Below, piece by piece: positions 42,118-50,844 of a stretch of DNA of 64,000 nt. Below the pieces are notes generated by a model that did not search any database, was not told where the DNA came from, and saw nothing but the letters and a program-made list of their open reading frames with translations. Source of the DNA: Fodinibacter sp038258215 (GTDB lineage Bacteria; Actinomycetota; Actinomycetes; Actinomycetales; Dermatophilaceae); contig JBBSQC010000006.1 in the NCBI GenBank assembly GCA_038258215.1, positions 1 through 64,000 on the forward strand. Reading direction: 5' to 3'. A program made the position numbers and the translations under genes. Each line of letters starts with the position of its first letter. The first letter of the stretch is position 1.

Positions 42118-42498
42118 GTGAGCAGCGCGGCGGGCCCCCCGCCTCGGGTCCGCGTCACCAGCTCGCGGCGCGGCGCCTCGCGGGTGCGCACCCGTCCCGT
42201 GTCCAGCGACCTCGACGAGCAGACCGAGCTGGGCGATGTCTACCTCGACGGTCTGATGCGAGCTCAGCTGAGATTGTCGAGCGCCGTCATCGCCCTGACG
42301 ATCGCCGGGCTCGTCGGGCTACCGGTCGTGCTCACGGTGGTCCCGGCGACGCAGACGATCACGGTCGCGGGGATGCCGTTCCCCTGGCTCGCGCTCGGGG
42401 TCGCCGTCTACCCGGCGGCGTGGTTCCTCGCGTGGTGGTACACCCGACAGGCGGAGCGGATCGAGGCCGACTTCGCCGACGTGGTCGAGTCCTCGTGA
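42118..42498 (+). CDS. DUF485-like small membrane protein
   Basis: Protein of 126 residues with a basic N-terminus and two membrane helices (LSSAVIALTIAGLVGLPVVL and FPWLALGVAVYPAAWFLAWW) ending in YTRQAERIEADFADVV. It corresponds to the DUF485 partner usually found upstream of acetate-type symporters (YjcH in E. coli). Its stop overlaps the GTG of the symporter gene as GTGA. Its helper role for the transporter is not well established. Confidence 0.82.
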   Translation: MSSAAGPPPRVRVTSSRRGASRVRTRPVSSDLDEQTELGDVYLDGLMRAQLRLSSAVIALTIAGLVGLPVVLTVVPATQTITVAGMPFPWLALGVAVYPAAWFLAWWYTRQAERIEADFADVVESS

Positions 42499-44027
42499 AG
42501 GACCCCGGGTCCGTCGGCGCGGTCGTCCTCGTCTGCCTGATGACCCTCGTCGTCGGCGGGCTCGGCCTGCGGCTCTCGCGCCGCACCAGCGACTTCTACG
42601 TCGCCGGGCGCTCGGTCTCCCCGCGGTTGAACGCCTCGGCCATCGGTGGCGAGTACCTCTCAGCGGCAAGCTTTCTCGGCGTCGCGGGACTGATCTACGA
42701 CCAGGGCGTCGACATGCTCTGGCTGCCGGTCGGCTACACCTTGGGCTATCTCGTGCTCCTCGTCGTGGTGGCCGCCCCGATGCGCCGGTCGGGCGCCTAC
42801 ACGTTGCCCGACTTCGCCGAGGCACGGCTGGGGTCCCGCGCCATCCGACTCGTGTCATCCGGCCTGGTCATCGGCATCGGGTGGCTCTACCTCGTGCCGC
42901 AGTTCCAGGGGGCGAGCCTCACCCTGACCCTCGTCACCGGTGCCCCGTCATGGGTCGGCGGGTTCGTCGTCATGGTCGTCATCGCGCTCGCGGTCGGGGC
43001 CGGGGGGATGCGCTCGATCACGTTCGTCCAGGCCGTCCAGTACTGGGTCAAGCTCACCGCCCTGGCCGTCCCGGCGTTCGTGTTGCTGGCCCTGTGGTTC
43101 CGCTCGGGGTCGCCGCAACCCGTGGTCGACCCCTCGTGGCACATCCCGCTGGCCCCGACCGGACCGGACGACCATCCCGTCTATCGGGTCTCCTCCACCG
43201 TCCTCGCCCTGTGCCTGGGCACGATGGGCCTGCCGCACGTCCTGGTCCGCTACTACACCAACCCGGACGGCAACGGCGCGCGGCGCACCACCGTGACGGT
43301 CATCGGCCTGCTCGGGGCCTTCTACCTGCTGCCTCTCGTCTACGGCGTGCTCGGCCGGGTGTCGTTCCCGACGCTGCCCGAGGGGGTCAGGTCGGACTCG
43401 ATCGTGTTGAGGCTCCCCGGGGTCCTCGTCGACGGGCTGGCCGGGCAGCTGCTCACCGCGATGCTCGCGGGTGGGGCGTTCGCGGCGTTCCTCTCGACGG
43501 CATCCGGTCTGGCGATGTCGGTGGCCGGTGTCCTGGACCAGGAGCTCCTCCGGCCCCGGCTGGCACGTCTCGCCGGCGGGGACGTCCCCGGCGCCGGAGG
43601 GTTTCGGGTCGCCGCCCTGCTCGCCGTCGTGATCCCCTACGCCTTGAGCCGGGTGGCCGAGCCACTGGGGTTGGCAACCACCGTGGGCCTGGCCTTCGCC
43701 CTGGCCGCCGCGACCTTCGCGCCCCTCATCGTGCTGGGGGTGTGGTGGCGCCGGCTCTCCACCTGGGGAGCGATGGCCGGTCTGGTGGTCGGCGGGGTCT
43801 CAGCCCTGGCGGCGATCGGGGCAACGATGGTCGCCGGGCCCTTCGAGGGTTGGACCGGGGCGCTGCTGGCCAACCCCGCAGCCTGGGCCACGCCGTTGGC
43901 GGTCAGCGTCTCCATGACGGTGTCGCTCGCGACTCCCCGGCGCATCCCGCCCGGCACGACGCGCACGATGGTCCGGCTGCACACCCCCGAACGCGTCGCC
44001 CTGGCTCGCTCGAGGGTCCGCGACTGA
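42495..44027 (+). CDS. Sodium/solute symporter, acetate/monocarboxylate type
   Basis: SSS-family transporter, 510 residues, about 13 helices. It has the family start DFYVAGRSVSPRLNASAIGG and GEYLSAASFLGVAGLIYDQG, both typical of ActP/MctC carboxylate carriers, plus TMGLPHVLVRYYTNPDG. The GTG at 42495 overlaps the DUF485 stop. With the upstream kinase and regulator it forms a four-gene sense-and-import module. A paralogous module lies at 46736-48720, so this one may serve a different acid (pyruvate, propionate) or a different condition. Confidence 0.9.
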   Translation: MKDPGSVGAVVLVCLMTLVVGGLGLRLSRRTSDFYVAGRSVSPRLNASAIGGEYLSAASFLGVAGLIYDQGVDMLWLPVGYTLGYLVLLVVVAAPMRRSGAYTLPDFAEARLGSRAIRLVSSGLVIGIGWLYLVPQFQGASLTLTLVTGAPSWVGGFVVMVVIALAVGAGGMRSITFVQAVQYWVKLTALAVPAFVLLALWFRSGSPQPVVDPSWHIPLAPTGPDDHPVYRVSSTVLALCLGTMGLPHVLVRYYTNPDGNGARRTTVTVIGLLGAFYLLPLVYGVLGRVSFPTLPEGVRSDSIVLRLPGVLVDGLAGQLLTAMLAGGAFAAFLSTASGLAMSVAGVLDQELLRPRLARLAGGDVPGAGGFRVAALLAVVIPYALSRVAEPLGLATTVGLAFALAAATFAPLIVLGVWWRRLSTWGAMAGLVVGGVSALAAIGATMVAGPFEGWTGALLANPAAWATPLAVSVSMTVSLATPRRIPPGTTRTMVRLHTPERVALARSRVRD

Positions 44028-44125
44028 GCGGGCTCCCCCATGACGAACCATCCGCCCGGATGGATCACTCCTCGTGCCACCCCGGTGCCTGCTCGGTCAG
44101 GAGGCCGGCACACGCTCCCGAGGCA
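44028..44125. other. Convergent intergenic region with weak hairpin
   Basis: CCATCC and GGATGG around 44047-44062 form a 6-bp stem between the symporter and kbl genes. This could be a weak bidirectional terminator; nothing else is seen. Confidence 0.35.
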
Positions 44126-45319
44126 TCAGGCGTTGGCCTCCCGCGCCGCGATGAAGGCCTCGACGCACTCGCGGACGTCCGAGTCCGAGTGCGCCGCCGA
44201 CATCTGCACCCTGATGCGGGCCTTCCCCCGGGGCACCACCGGGAAGCTGAACGCGATGACGTAGACACCGTGCTCGAGCATGTGGTCGGCCACCTGCCCC
44301 GCGAGCCGGGCCCCGTCCTCGCCCGGGAACATCACCGGCACGATCGGGTGCGAGCCGGGGAGCAGCTCGAACCCGGCATCCGTCATCAGCTCCCGGAACA
44401 GCCGGGAGTTGGCCGCGAGCCGCTCCCGACCCTCGCTCGACGACGCCACGAGCTCCAGGGCCGCCATCGAGCCGGCCACGACCGCCGGTGCCACCGAGTT
44501 GGAGAAGAGGTAGGGCCGCGAGCGCTGCCGCAGCAGGTCGACCACCTCGGCATGGCTGCTCACGTAACCCCCGGACGCGCCGCCGAGGGCCTTGCCGAGG
44601 GTTCCGGTGATGATGTCGACGCGGTCCATCACCCCGAACATCTCCGGGGTGCCCCGCCCGCCGCCCCCGACGAAACCGACGGCGTGCGAGTCGTCGACGA
44701 GGACCATCGCCTCGAACTCGTCGGCCAGGTCACAGATCTCGTCCAACGGCGCGTACGACCCGTCCATCGAGAACACCCCGTCGGTCACGATGCAGGTGCG
44801 TCGCGCTCCGCCCTCGCGCGCGGCCACGAGCTGGCTGCGGAGGTCGGCCATGTCGGCGTTCTGGTAGCGGAAGCGCGCCGCTTTGGAGAGCCGGATGCCG
44901 TCGATGATCGACGCGTGGTTGAGGGCGTCGGACACGATCGCGTCCTCGGCGCCGAAGAGCACCTCGAACACCCCGCCGTTGGCGTCGAAGCACGAGCTGT
45001 AGAGGATGGTCGCCTCGGCCCCCAGGAAGTCCGACAGTCGCTCCTCGAGAGCCGTGTGCTGGGTCTGCGTGCCACAGATGAAGCGCACCGACGCCATCCC
45101 GAAACCCCACGTGTCCAACGCGTCCCGGCTCGCGCCGACGACGGCCGGGTGGTCGGCCAGCCCGAGGTAGTTGTTGGCACAGAAGTTCAGCGACTCCCCC
45201 GCGGTGGTGCCGACGTGGGAGGACTGGGGCGTCGTCAGCTCCCGCTCACGCTTGTAGAGCCCGGCCTCGTCGATCTCTCGCAGGGTCGCTGCGAGCTGGT
45301 CCTTCACTGCGCCGTACAC
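44126..45319 (-). CDS. kbl: Glycine C-acetyltransferase (2-amino-3-ketobutyrate CoA ligase)
   Basis: Pyridoxal-phosphate enzyme of the alpha-oxoamine synthase family, 397 residues (E. coli Kbl 398). It cleaves 2-amino-3-ketobutyrate with CoA to glycine and acetyl-CoA. Seen: NFCANNYLGLADHP, SCFDANGGVFE, DALNHASIIDGIRLSKA, DDSHAVGFVGGGGRGT and the PLP-binding Lys in ITGTLGKALGGASGG. The GTG at 45319 has GGGAG six bases upstream and gives the correct family length; the frame extends further without support. Tdh, which makes its substrate, is encoded just upstream on the same strand. Confidence 0.96.
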   Translation of the reverse strand: MYGAVKDQLAATLREIDEAGLYKRERELTTPQSSHVGTTAGESLNFCANNYLGLADHPAVVGASRDALDTWGFGMASVRFICGTQTQHTALEERLSDFLGAEATILYSSCFDANGGVFEVLFGAEDAIVSDALNHASIIDGIRLSKAARFRYQNADMADLRSQLVAAREGGARRTCIVTDGVFSMDGSYAPLDEICDLADEFEAMVLVDDSHAVGFVGGGGRGTPEMFGVMDRVDIITGTLGKALGGASGGYVSSHAEVVDLLRQRSRPYLFSNSVAPAVVAGSMAALELVASSSEGRERLAANSRLFRELMTDAGFELLPGSHPIVPVMFPGEDGARLAGQVADHMLEHGVYVIAFSFPVVPRGKARIRVQMSAAHSDSDVRECVEAFIAAREANA

Positions 45320-45487
45320 GTCGTCTCCCGCTCCCCGACGCGATCCGCCGGTATGCCGTGACGCGCCGTTCGTCGGGCGTGTCACCTGCACTCTGGCAGA
45401 CGAGGTCGGCGAAGGTCGGGCCGGAGGTCGGTGGAAGGTCGGACCGGAGGTCGGTGAAGGCCAGTGCGGCGGCGCCGTCGCGCCGCG
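45320..45487 (-). other. tdh-kbl spacer with short tandem repeat
   Basis: Within this 168-bp spacer, AAGGTCGGRCCGGAGGTCGG is present twice in tandem with a 22-nt period at about 45413-45457. It also contains a GTATGCC motif at 45351. No promoter or terminator is clear. Confidence 0.5.
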
Positions 45488-46528
45488 TCAGCTCCAGTCG
45501 AGGACGACCTTGCCCCCGTGACCGGACCGGGTCTCGGCGAACGCCGCCTCCCAGTCCTCCGCGGCATACCGGCCGGTGATGACCGAGGAGACCGCCCTGC
45601 GCAGCTCGGCCGAGCTGGCGAGCATCGACCCCATGAGGTACCAGGTCTCGTACATCTCGCGCCCGTAGATCCCCCGCAGCGTGATCATGTGGGTGATCAC
45701 CCTGCCCCAGTCGATCGCGTAGCGGTCCTTCGGCAGCCCCAGCATCGCGACCCTCCCCCCGTGGTTCATGTTGGCGAGCATGTCCTCCACCGCCGCTGGT
45801 GCCCCCGACATCTCCAGACCGATGTCGAAGCCCTCGAGCATGCCGAGCTCCTCCTGGGCCGACCGCAGCGTGCCCCCACGCCCGACGTCGACGACGAGGT
45901 CTGCGCCGGCCGCGGCGGCGAGGGCGAGCCGCTCCGCGGACATGTCCGTCACGCAGATCCTGCGCGCCCCGGAGTGCCGCGCCACGGCCGTGGCCATCAC
46001 GCCGATCGGGCCCGCGCCGGTCACGACGACGTCCTCCCCGACGACCGGCCACTGCAGGGCGGTGTGCGTCGCGTTGCCGAGCGGGTCGAAGAGGGCGCCG
46101 AGGTCGGGATCGAGGTCCGCGGGCTGCACCCAGGCGTTGGTCGCGGGGATCACCACGTAGTCGGCGAACGCCCCGTCCCGGTTGACGCCGACCCCGACCG
46201 TGTTGATGCACAGGTGGCGCCGGCCCGCCCGGCAGTTGCGGCAGTGACCGCAGACGAGGTGGCCCTCACCGGACACCCGGTCGCCGACGGCCACGTGCTC
46301 GACGTCCGCGCCGACCTCGACGACCTCGCCGAAGAACTCGTGCCCCAGGGTCATCGGCGCGTGGACCGTCGCCGCCGCCCACTCGTCCCACTGCTCGAGG
46401 TGCAGGTCGGTGCCACACAGGCCCGCCCGCAGCACCCGGACCTTGACGTCCTTCTCGTCGCAGTCCGGCTCCGCCACCTCGACGAGCTCGAGCCCGGGAC
46501 CGGCCGTGACCTTCCTCAGTGCGCGCAC
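45488..46528 (-). CDS. tdh: L-threonine 3-dehydrogenase
   Basis: Zinc-dependent medium-chain dehydrogenase, 346 residues, oxidising L-threonine to 2-amino-3-ketobutyrate with NAD. The catalytic zinc site shows LCGTDLHLEQWDEWA and GHEFFGEVVEVG; the structural zinc site has the four cysteines of HLVCGHCRNCRAGRRHLC; the NAD motif is VVTGAGPIGVMATAVARH. Paired with kbl it degrades threonine to glycine and acetyl-CoA, which feeds the same pool as the acetate genes nearby. A divergent 207-bp region separates it from the DUF485 gene. Confidence 0.95.
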   Translation of the reverse strand: MRALRKVTAGPGLELVEVAEPDCDEKDVKVRVLRAGLCGTDLHLEQWDEWAAATVHAPMTLGHEFFGEVVEVGADVEHVAVGDRVSGEGHLVCGHCRNCRAGRRHLCINTVGVGVNRDGAFADYVVIPATNAWVQPADLDPDLGALFDPLGNATHTALQWPVVGEDVVVTGAGPIGVMATAVARHSGARRICVTDMSAERLALAAAAGADLVVDVGRGGTLRSAQEELGMLEGFDIGLEMSGAPAAVEDMLANMNHGGRVAMLGLPKDRYAIDWGRVITHMITLRGIYGREMYETWYLMGSMLASSAELRRAVSSVITGRYAAEDWEAAFAETRSGHGGKVVLDWS

Positions 46529-46735
46529 CCGCCCATCATGCCAACCCCGCTCTGCGGCCGTCGCCCGCCGTTCGTCGCGCGACGCGCACCGTCTGGCGCT
46601 CGGTGGGCTGCCGCACGTCGCTCGCAGCCCCCGCCGGCCGCGGCCCGGGCCCAGCCGGCGTCCACCCGACCGGCATACCCGCCACCCTTGACCCGATCCG
46701 GGCAGACCGCCCGGGCAACGACCCTGGAGGTGACC
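46529..46735. promoter_or_regulatory. Divergent promoter region, tdh and acetate symporter module
   Basis: The 207 bp between divergent genes should contain both promoters. I see TTGACC at 46689-46694 but no matching -10 at normal spacing. A GGAGG ribosome site lies at 46726-46730. Confidence 0.4.
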
Positions 46736-47074
46736 GTGAGCAACGACGCTCGCACGCAGGCCGAGGACCCGTACCTCGCGCTGCAGTCAAGTCCGGAGTT
46801 CCAGGAGCTGCGCCGGAAGTTCCGCGCGTTCGTCTTCCCGACGACCGCCTTCTTCCTCGCCTGGTACTTCCTCTACGTCCTGCTGTCGATCTTCGCTCCC
46901 GGTTTCATGGGCACGCTCGTGTTCGGCAACATCACCATCGGCCTGATCTTCGGGCTCGGCCAGTTCGTGACGACGTTCGCGATCACCTTCATCTACGCCC
47001 GATGGGCCAACCGTGAGTTCGACCCGATGGCGGACCGCCTCGGTGCGCAGCTCGACGACGCGAAGGAGCACTGA
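46736..47074 (+). CDS. DUF485 membrane protein
   Basis: Small membrane protein of 112 residues, clear DUF485 member: SPEFQELRRKFRAFVFPTTA, helix FFLAWYFLYVLLSIFAPGFM, helix LIFGLGQFVTTFAITFIYAR and the ending YARWANREFDPMADRL. It is the YjcH-type partner of the following acetate symporter, 2 nt downstream. The GTG at 46736 has GGAGG five bases upstream. Confidence 0.93.
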   Translation: MSNDARTQAEDPYLALQSSPEFQELRRKFRAFVFPTTAFFLAWYFLYVLLSIFAPGFMGTLVFGNITIGLIFGLGQFVTTFAITFIYARWANREFDPMADRLGAQLDDAKEH

Positions 47075-47076
47075 CC

Positions 47077-48720
47077 ATGGCACACACCCTTCCGATGGCC
47101 GAGTCCACCGCCGTCGGCTCGCCGGCTCTGAACATCGGCATCTTCGCGGCCTTCGTCATCTTCACGTTGGTCATCGTCATCAAGGTCGCGTCGGGCAAGA
47201 AGACCGCCGAGCAGTACTACACCGCAGGCGGCGCGTTCTCCGGCCGCCAGAACGGCATCGCCATCGCCGGTGACTACCTGTCGGCGGCATCCTTCCTCGG
47301 CATCGCCGGGGCGATCGCCCTCCAGGGTTACGACGGCTTCCTGTACTCGATCGGCTTCCTCGTCGCGTGGCTCGTCGCGCTCCTGCTCGTCGCCGAGCTG
47401 CTGCGCAACACGGGCCGTTTCACGATGGCCGACGTGCTCTCCTACCGGCTCAAGCAGCGCCCGGTGCGCGTCGCGACCGCCATCTCGGTGATCTGCGTGT
47501 CGTTCTTCTACCTGCTCGCCCAGATGGCCGGCGCCGGAGGCCTGGTGTCCCTGCTCCTCGGGGTCAGCGGCGACCTGGCGCAGAACCTCGTCATCGCGCT
47601 CGTGGGCATCATCATGATCGCCTACGTGCTCATCGGCGGGATGAAGGGCACCACCTGGGTGCAGATCATCAAGGCGCTCCTCCTCATCGCCGGAACCTTC
47701 GTCATCACGGTCTGGGTGCTCGGGAAGTACAGCTTCAACCTCTCCTCGCTCTTCCAGGCGGCAGCCGACAACTCCCCCTCCGGCGAGAAGCTCTTCGAGC
47801 CCGGGCTGAAGTACGGCAAGAGCCTGACCACGAAGATCGACTTCATCTCGCTGTCGATGGCTCTCGTCCTCGGCACCGCGGGCCTGCCCCACGTGCTGCA
47901 GCGGTTCTACACCGTCCCGACGAGCAAGCAGGCGCGCAAGTCCGTCGAGTGGGCCATCTGGCTCATCGGCGGCTTCTACCTGCTCACGCTGGTCGTCGGC
48001 TACGGCGCTGCCGCCCTGGTCGGCCCCGACGCCATCAACGCGGCTCCCGGCAAGGCGAACTCGGCGGCGCCGCTGCTGGCCTACGAGCTCGGCGGGTCGG
48101 TGCTGCTCGGGGTGATCTCCGGTGTCGCCTTCGCGACGATCCTCGCGGTCGTGGCCGGGCTGACCATCACCACGTCGGCCACCTTCGCCCACGACCTCTA
48201 CAAGGAGGTCTTCAAGCGGGGTGACACCACCCAGGAGCAGGAGGTGCGGGTCGCGCGGTTGGCGGCCATCGTCATCGGCGCCGTCGCCATCGTCGGTGGC
48301 ATCTTCGCGAAGAACCAGAACATCGCGTTCCTCGTCGCCCTCGCCTTCGCGGTCGCCGCGAGCGCGAACCTGCCGACGATCCTGTACTCGCTGTTCTGGT
48401 CGCGCTTCAACACCCGAGGCGCGCTGTTCTCGATCTACGGCGGCCTGGTCAGCGCAATCGTGCTGATCGTCTTCAGCCCGGTGGTGTCCGGGAAGGCCCC
48501 GGCGGTCGAGGGCGGGCCCAGCCCGTCGATGATCACCGACCCGTCGATCGACTTCCACCTGTTCCCGCTCGACAACCCGGGCCTGATCTCGATCCCGCTC
48601 GCGTTCTTCCTCGGCTGGCTCGGCTCGGTCACGAGCAAGGAGCACAATGCCCAGAAGTACGCCGAGATGGAGGTGCGCAGCCTCACCGGTCACGGCGTGG
48701 GCGAGGCCGTCGAGCACTGA
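47077..48720 (+). CDS. actP: Cation/acetate symporter
   Basis: SSS-family acetate or monocarboxylate importer (ActP in E. coli, MctC in Corynebacterium), 547 residues with 13-14 helices. Signatures: AEQYYTAGGAFSGRQNGIAI, GDYLSAASFLGIAGAIALQG, GTAGLPHVLQRFYTVPTSKQ and ATILAVVAGLTITTSATFAH. The ATG at 47077 follows AAGGAG. With acs (53764-55725) it gives acetate uptake and activation. A strong hairpin at 48738-48773 ends the operon. Confidence 0.93.
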   Translation: MAHTLPMAESTAVGSPALNIGIFAAFVIFTLVIVIKVASGKKTAEQYYTAGGAFSGRQNGIAIAGDYLSAASFLGIAGAIALQGYDGFLYSIGFLVAWLVALLLVAELLRNTGRFTMADVLSYRLKQRPVRVATAISVICVSFFYLLAQMAGAGGLVSLLLGVSGDLAQNLVIALVGIIMIAYVLIGGMKGTTWVQIIKALLLIAGTFVITVWVLGKYSFNLSSLFQAAADNSPSGEKLFEPGLKYGKSLTTKIDFISLSMALVLGTAGLPHVLQRFYTVPTSKQARKSVEWAIWLIGGFYLLTLVVGYGAAALVGPDAINAAPGKANSAAPLLAYELGGSVLLGVISGVAFATILAVVAGLTITTSATFAHDLYKEVFKRGDTTQEQEVRVARLAAIVIGAVAIVGGIFAKNQNIAFLVALAFAVAASANLPTILYSLFWSRFNTRGALFSIYGGLVSAIVLIVFSPVVSGKAPAVEGGPSPSMITDPSIDFHLFPLDNPGLISIPLAFFLGWLGSVTSKEHNAQKYAEMEVRSLTGHGVGEAVEH

Positions 48721-48737
48721 CCGACGCCCACAGCGCG

Positions 48738-48773
48738 GCGGCCGCGGAGACGACCTCGTCTCTCCGCGGCCGC
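48738..48773 (+). terminator. actP terminator hairpin
   Basis: GCGGCCGCGGAGA (48738-48750) and TCTCCGCGGCCGC (48761-48773) make a perfect 13-bp stem with a 10-nt loop, 17 nt after the actP stop. Confidence 0.8.
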
Positions 48774-48953
48774 TGTATGCCGTCCACGTGCCGGTCGCGG
48801 GAACCGGCCCGTGGCGCAGCGGTCGGTCGGCCTCTGTCGCGAGTTCCCAAGATGTCGCGGGTTCGGCCATTTTCCGCCACGATTCATTCGCGGCCCATGC
48901 CGCCGCCGGGTCCGAGGGGGGGTCCGGCCCACCTCTGCACAAGGAGCACACAC

Positions 48954-50198
48954 GTGAAGAAGACGACTGCGACCGCGCTGGTCGCGGCAGCATCGCTGGC
49001 AATGACCCTGGGGCTGTCCGCCCCCGCGCAGGCGGCATCCACCGCGTCCGACCCGGTGGTCCCGGCGGGATCGACCCTGACCGCTCATCAGCGGGCCACC
49101 CTCGACGACCTGGTGGCCAAGCTCCCCGCCAACTGGCAGGCCCGGCGCGACGGGTTCGCGGCCGCCCGCGACCTGGAGGTCTCGCCGGCACGCGAGGTGC
49201 TCGACGCACGCGTCACCGAGGCGATCAACCCCGACGACTACGTCTGCGGGCCGACCCGTCTCGACGCCTACGTCGCCGACATCCTGTCCGAGATCGACCC
49301 GGGCACCGTCTTCCTTCTGGCCATCCTCGGCATCCTCGACTTCCCGACCTACGACGCGATGCTGTTCGGGACGTCCCGTGACGCGGACTATGCTCTCAAG
49401 GCCCAGGCCGCCACACTCACGTCGAGCTTCAACTACGCCCAGCGGTTCTGGGACGTGAAGCTCGACGACGTGCAGCTCATGGCGATGCACGGCGCGATGC
49501 TGACCGACGTCAACCGCGTTGCTGCCGTGGCGAAGGCCCTCTACGGGCTCACCACCGCGGAGTCGGTCGACTTCGCCCGCGACATCGTGTCCATCATCAA
49601 GACCGAGCCCGGCCTCGACCGGGGCCGGAACCCGATCTTCACCCTCAACGCCTTCGCGTTCAGCGCCCAGGTCGACCCCGACCCGCTGGTCAGGGGGCTT
49701 CCCGACAAGCTCGTCTTCGGCGACGGCATCCTGTCGGCGCTGAAGTACCTCGGCCTGAAGAAGGTCGGCCCCCAGGCCGTCATGGGCCACGAGATGGCTC
49801 ACCACGCACAGTTCGAGGCCGACCTCTTCGAGAGCGACCTCACCGGGGCGGAGGCCACCCGTCGCACCGAGCTCATGGCGGACTCGTTCTCCAGCTACTT
49901 CGCCACCCACAAGAAGGGCCTGGGCCTGCGCGCCAACCAGCTGCTGCTGGTGCAGGACTCCTTCTACGACGTCGGCGACTGCGCGTTCGACAACCCCGGC
50001 CACCACGGCACCCCCAACCAGCGCCGCGCCGCCTCCTCGTGGGGCATCGCCGTCGCCGCGACGGGCGACAGCGCCGTCAAGGTCATCTCGACCAAGCGGC
50101 TCGGAGCGCGCTTCGACCGGGTGCTGCCCCAGCTCGTCGCACCCGACTCCCCGACCAGCCCGGCCGCATGGATCGCGGCAGTGAAGGCCGCCGCCTGA
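48954..50198 (+). CDS. Secreted HExxH metallopeptidase-like protein
   Basis: Exported protein of 414 residues. The GTG at 48954 has AAGGAG upstream and starts a signal peptide (KKTTATALVAAASLAMTLGL ending in APAQAAS). A zinc-peptidase motif HEMAHH lies in VMGHEMAHHAQFEADLF, and TRRTELMADSFSSYFATH may supply the third ligand glutamate further on. I do not recognise the family; the large N-terminal domain (about 250 residues) has no known motif, and two cysteines (DYVCGPTR, GDCAFDN) may form a disulfide. It stands alone between terminators. Confidence 0.8.
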   Translation: MKKTTATALVAAASLAMTLGLSAPAQAASTASDPVVPAGSTLTAHQRATLDDLVAKLPANWQARRDGFAAARDLEVSPAREVLDARVTEAINPDDYVCGPTRLDAYVADILSEIDPGTVFLLAILGILDFPTYDAMLFGTSRDADYALKAQAATLTSSFNYAQRFWDVKLDDVQLMAMHGAMLTDVNRVAAVAKALYGLTTAESVDFARDIVSIIKTEPGLDRGRNPIFTLNAFAFSAQVDPDPLVRGLPDKLVFGDGILSALKYLGLKKVGPQAVMGHEMAHHAQFEADLFESDLTGAEATRRTELMADSFSSYFATHKKGLGLRANQLLLVQDSFYDVGDCAFDNPGHHGTPNQRRAASSWGIAVAATGDSAVKVISTKRLGARFDRVLPQLVAPDSPTSPAAWIAAVKAAA

Positions 50199-50262
50199 TG
50201 CCCACCGCCTGAGCCGCCTGTCCGCCCCAGCCTGCGCGACGGCTGGCGGGTGCTTCAGCCAG

Positions 50263-50307
50263 AACCCCGGTGCGACAAGGGAACACCTCCCCTGTCTCAC
50301 CGGGGTT
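50263..50307. terminator. Bidirectional terminator hairpin
   Basis: AACCCCGGTG (50263-50272) pairs with CACCGGGGTT (50298-50307). An inner GACA/TGTC pairing adds to the stem, and TTTTC follows on the plus strand. It lies between the convergent metallopeptidase and merR genes. A further ACCCCGGTGGGGT follows at about 50326. Confidence 0.85.
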
Positions 50308-50336
50308 TTCGGGGTCAGCCCGAAACCCCGGTGGGG

Positions 50337-50786
50337 TCAGGGCCAGTCGCCGGCCGACCCGGACGCGCCATCGACCAGATCGGCCACGAACGCGCTGAAC
50401 CGCGGGCAGGACGTCACGTCGTGGGCCTTGCACCGCAGTGCGTGCTCGGTCATCTCCCGTGACCGCTCGATGGCGTGGGCGCGCTGGCGGAGCTCCCGGA
50501 GGTGCCCCTCGAGCAGCTCGTGGCGGTCGCGCGCGTCCCCGTCCAGCAGCACGGCGATCTGGTCGAGGGTCAGCCCGGCCGACTTGTTGCGCTGGATGAC
50601 CGCGACCCGGACGAGGTCCTCGCGACCGTAGCGGCGGTATCCGGAGGAGTCCCGCTCCGGGTCCAGCAGCCCGATGGACTCCCAGTGCCGCAGCACGTTC
50701 GTCGGGAGGGCGACGCGCTCGGCGAGCTCGCCCACCGTCCATCCTTCGGTGCGGGCCGTCCCCTTGGCTCTCGGATTTGCCTTCAT
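50337..50786 (-). CDS. MerR-family transcriptional regulator
   Basis: MerR-type activator, 149 residues. The winged helix has WTVGELAERVALPTNVLRHW and GYRRYGREDLVRVAVIQRNK, followed by a dimerisation coiled coil (LLEGHLRELRQRAHAIERSR). The C-terminal part carries two cysteines in LRCKAHDVTSCPRFSAF, placed where MerR proteins bind metals or sense redox. The ATG at 50786 lies inside the operator palindrome shared with the divergent oxidoreductase gene, so it probably regulates itself and that gene. The inducer is unknown. Confidence 0.9.
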   Translation of the reverse strand: MKANPRAKGTARTEGWTVGELAERVALPTNVLRHWESIGLLDPERDSSGYRRYGREDLVRVAVIQRNKSAGLTLDQIAVLLDGDARDRHELLEGHLRELRQRAHAIERSREMTEHALRCKAHDVTSCPRFSAFVADLVDGASGSAGDWP

Positions 50787-50807
50787 GCTGACATGAAGGT
50801 GAACGCT
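50777..50807 (+). promoter_or_regulatory. MerR operator and promoter of the oxidoreductase gene
   Basis: CCTTCATG-CTGA-CATGAAGG (50780-50799) is a perfect palindrome. It lies between TTGCCT (50777-50782) and AACGCT (50802-50807), which are 19 nt apart, the long spacer typical of MerR-activated promoters. The palindrome also covers the merR start codon. Confidence 0.8.
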
Positions 50808-50844
50808 GGCGACATTGTTCCCACCCTCCACGAAAGGACCCCTC

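Noticed and set aside
45464..46735. Long plus-strand frame antisense to tdh leading into the DUF485 gene
   Set aside because: The tdh motifs on the minus strand are unambiguous and GGAGG marks the DUF485 start at 46736.
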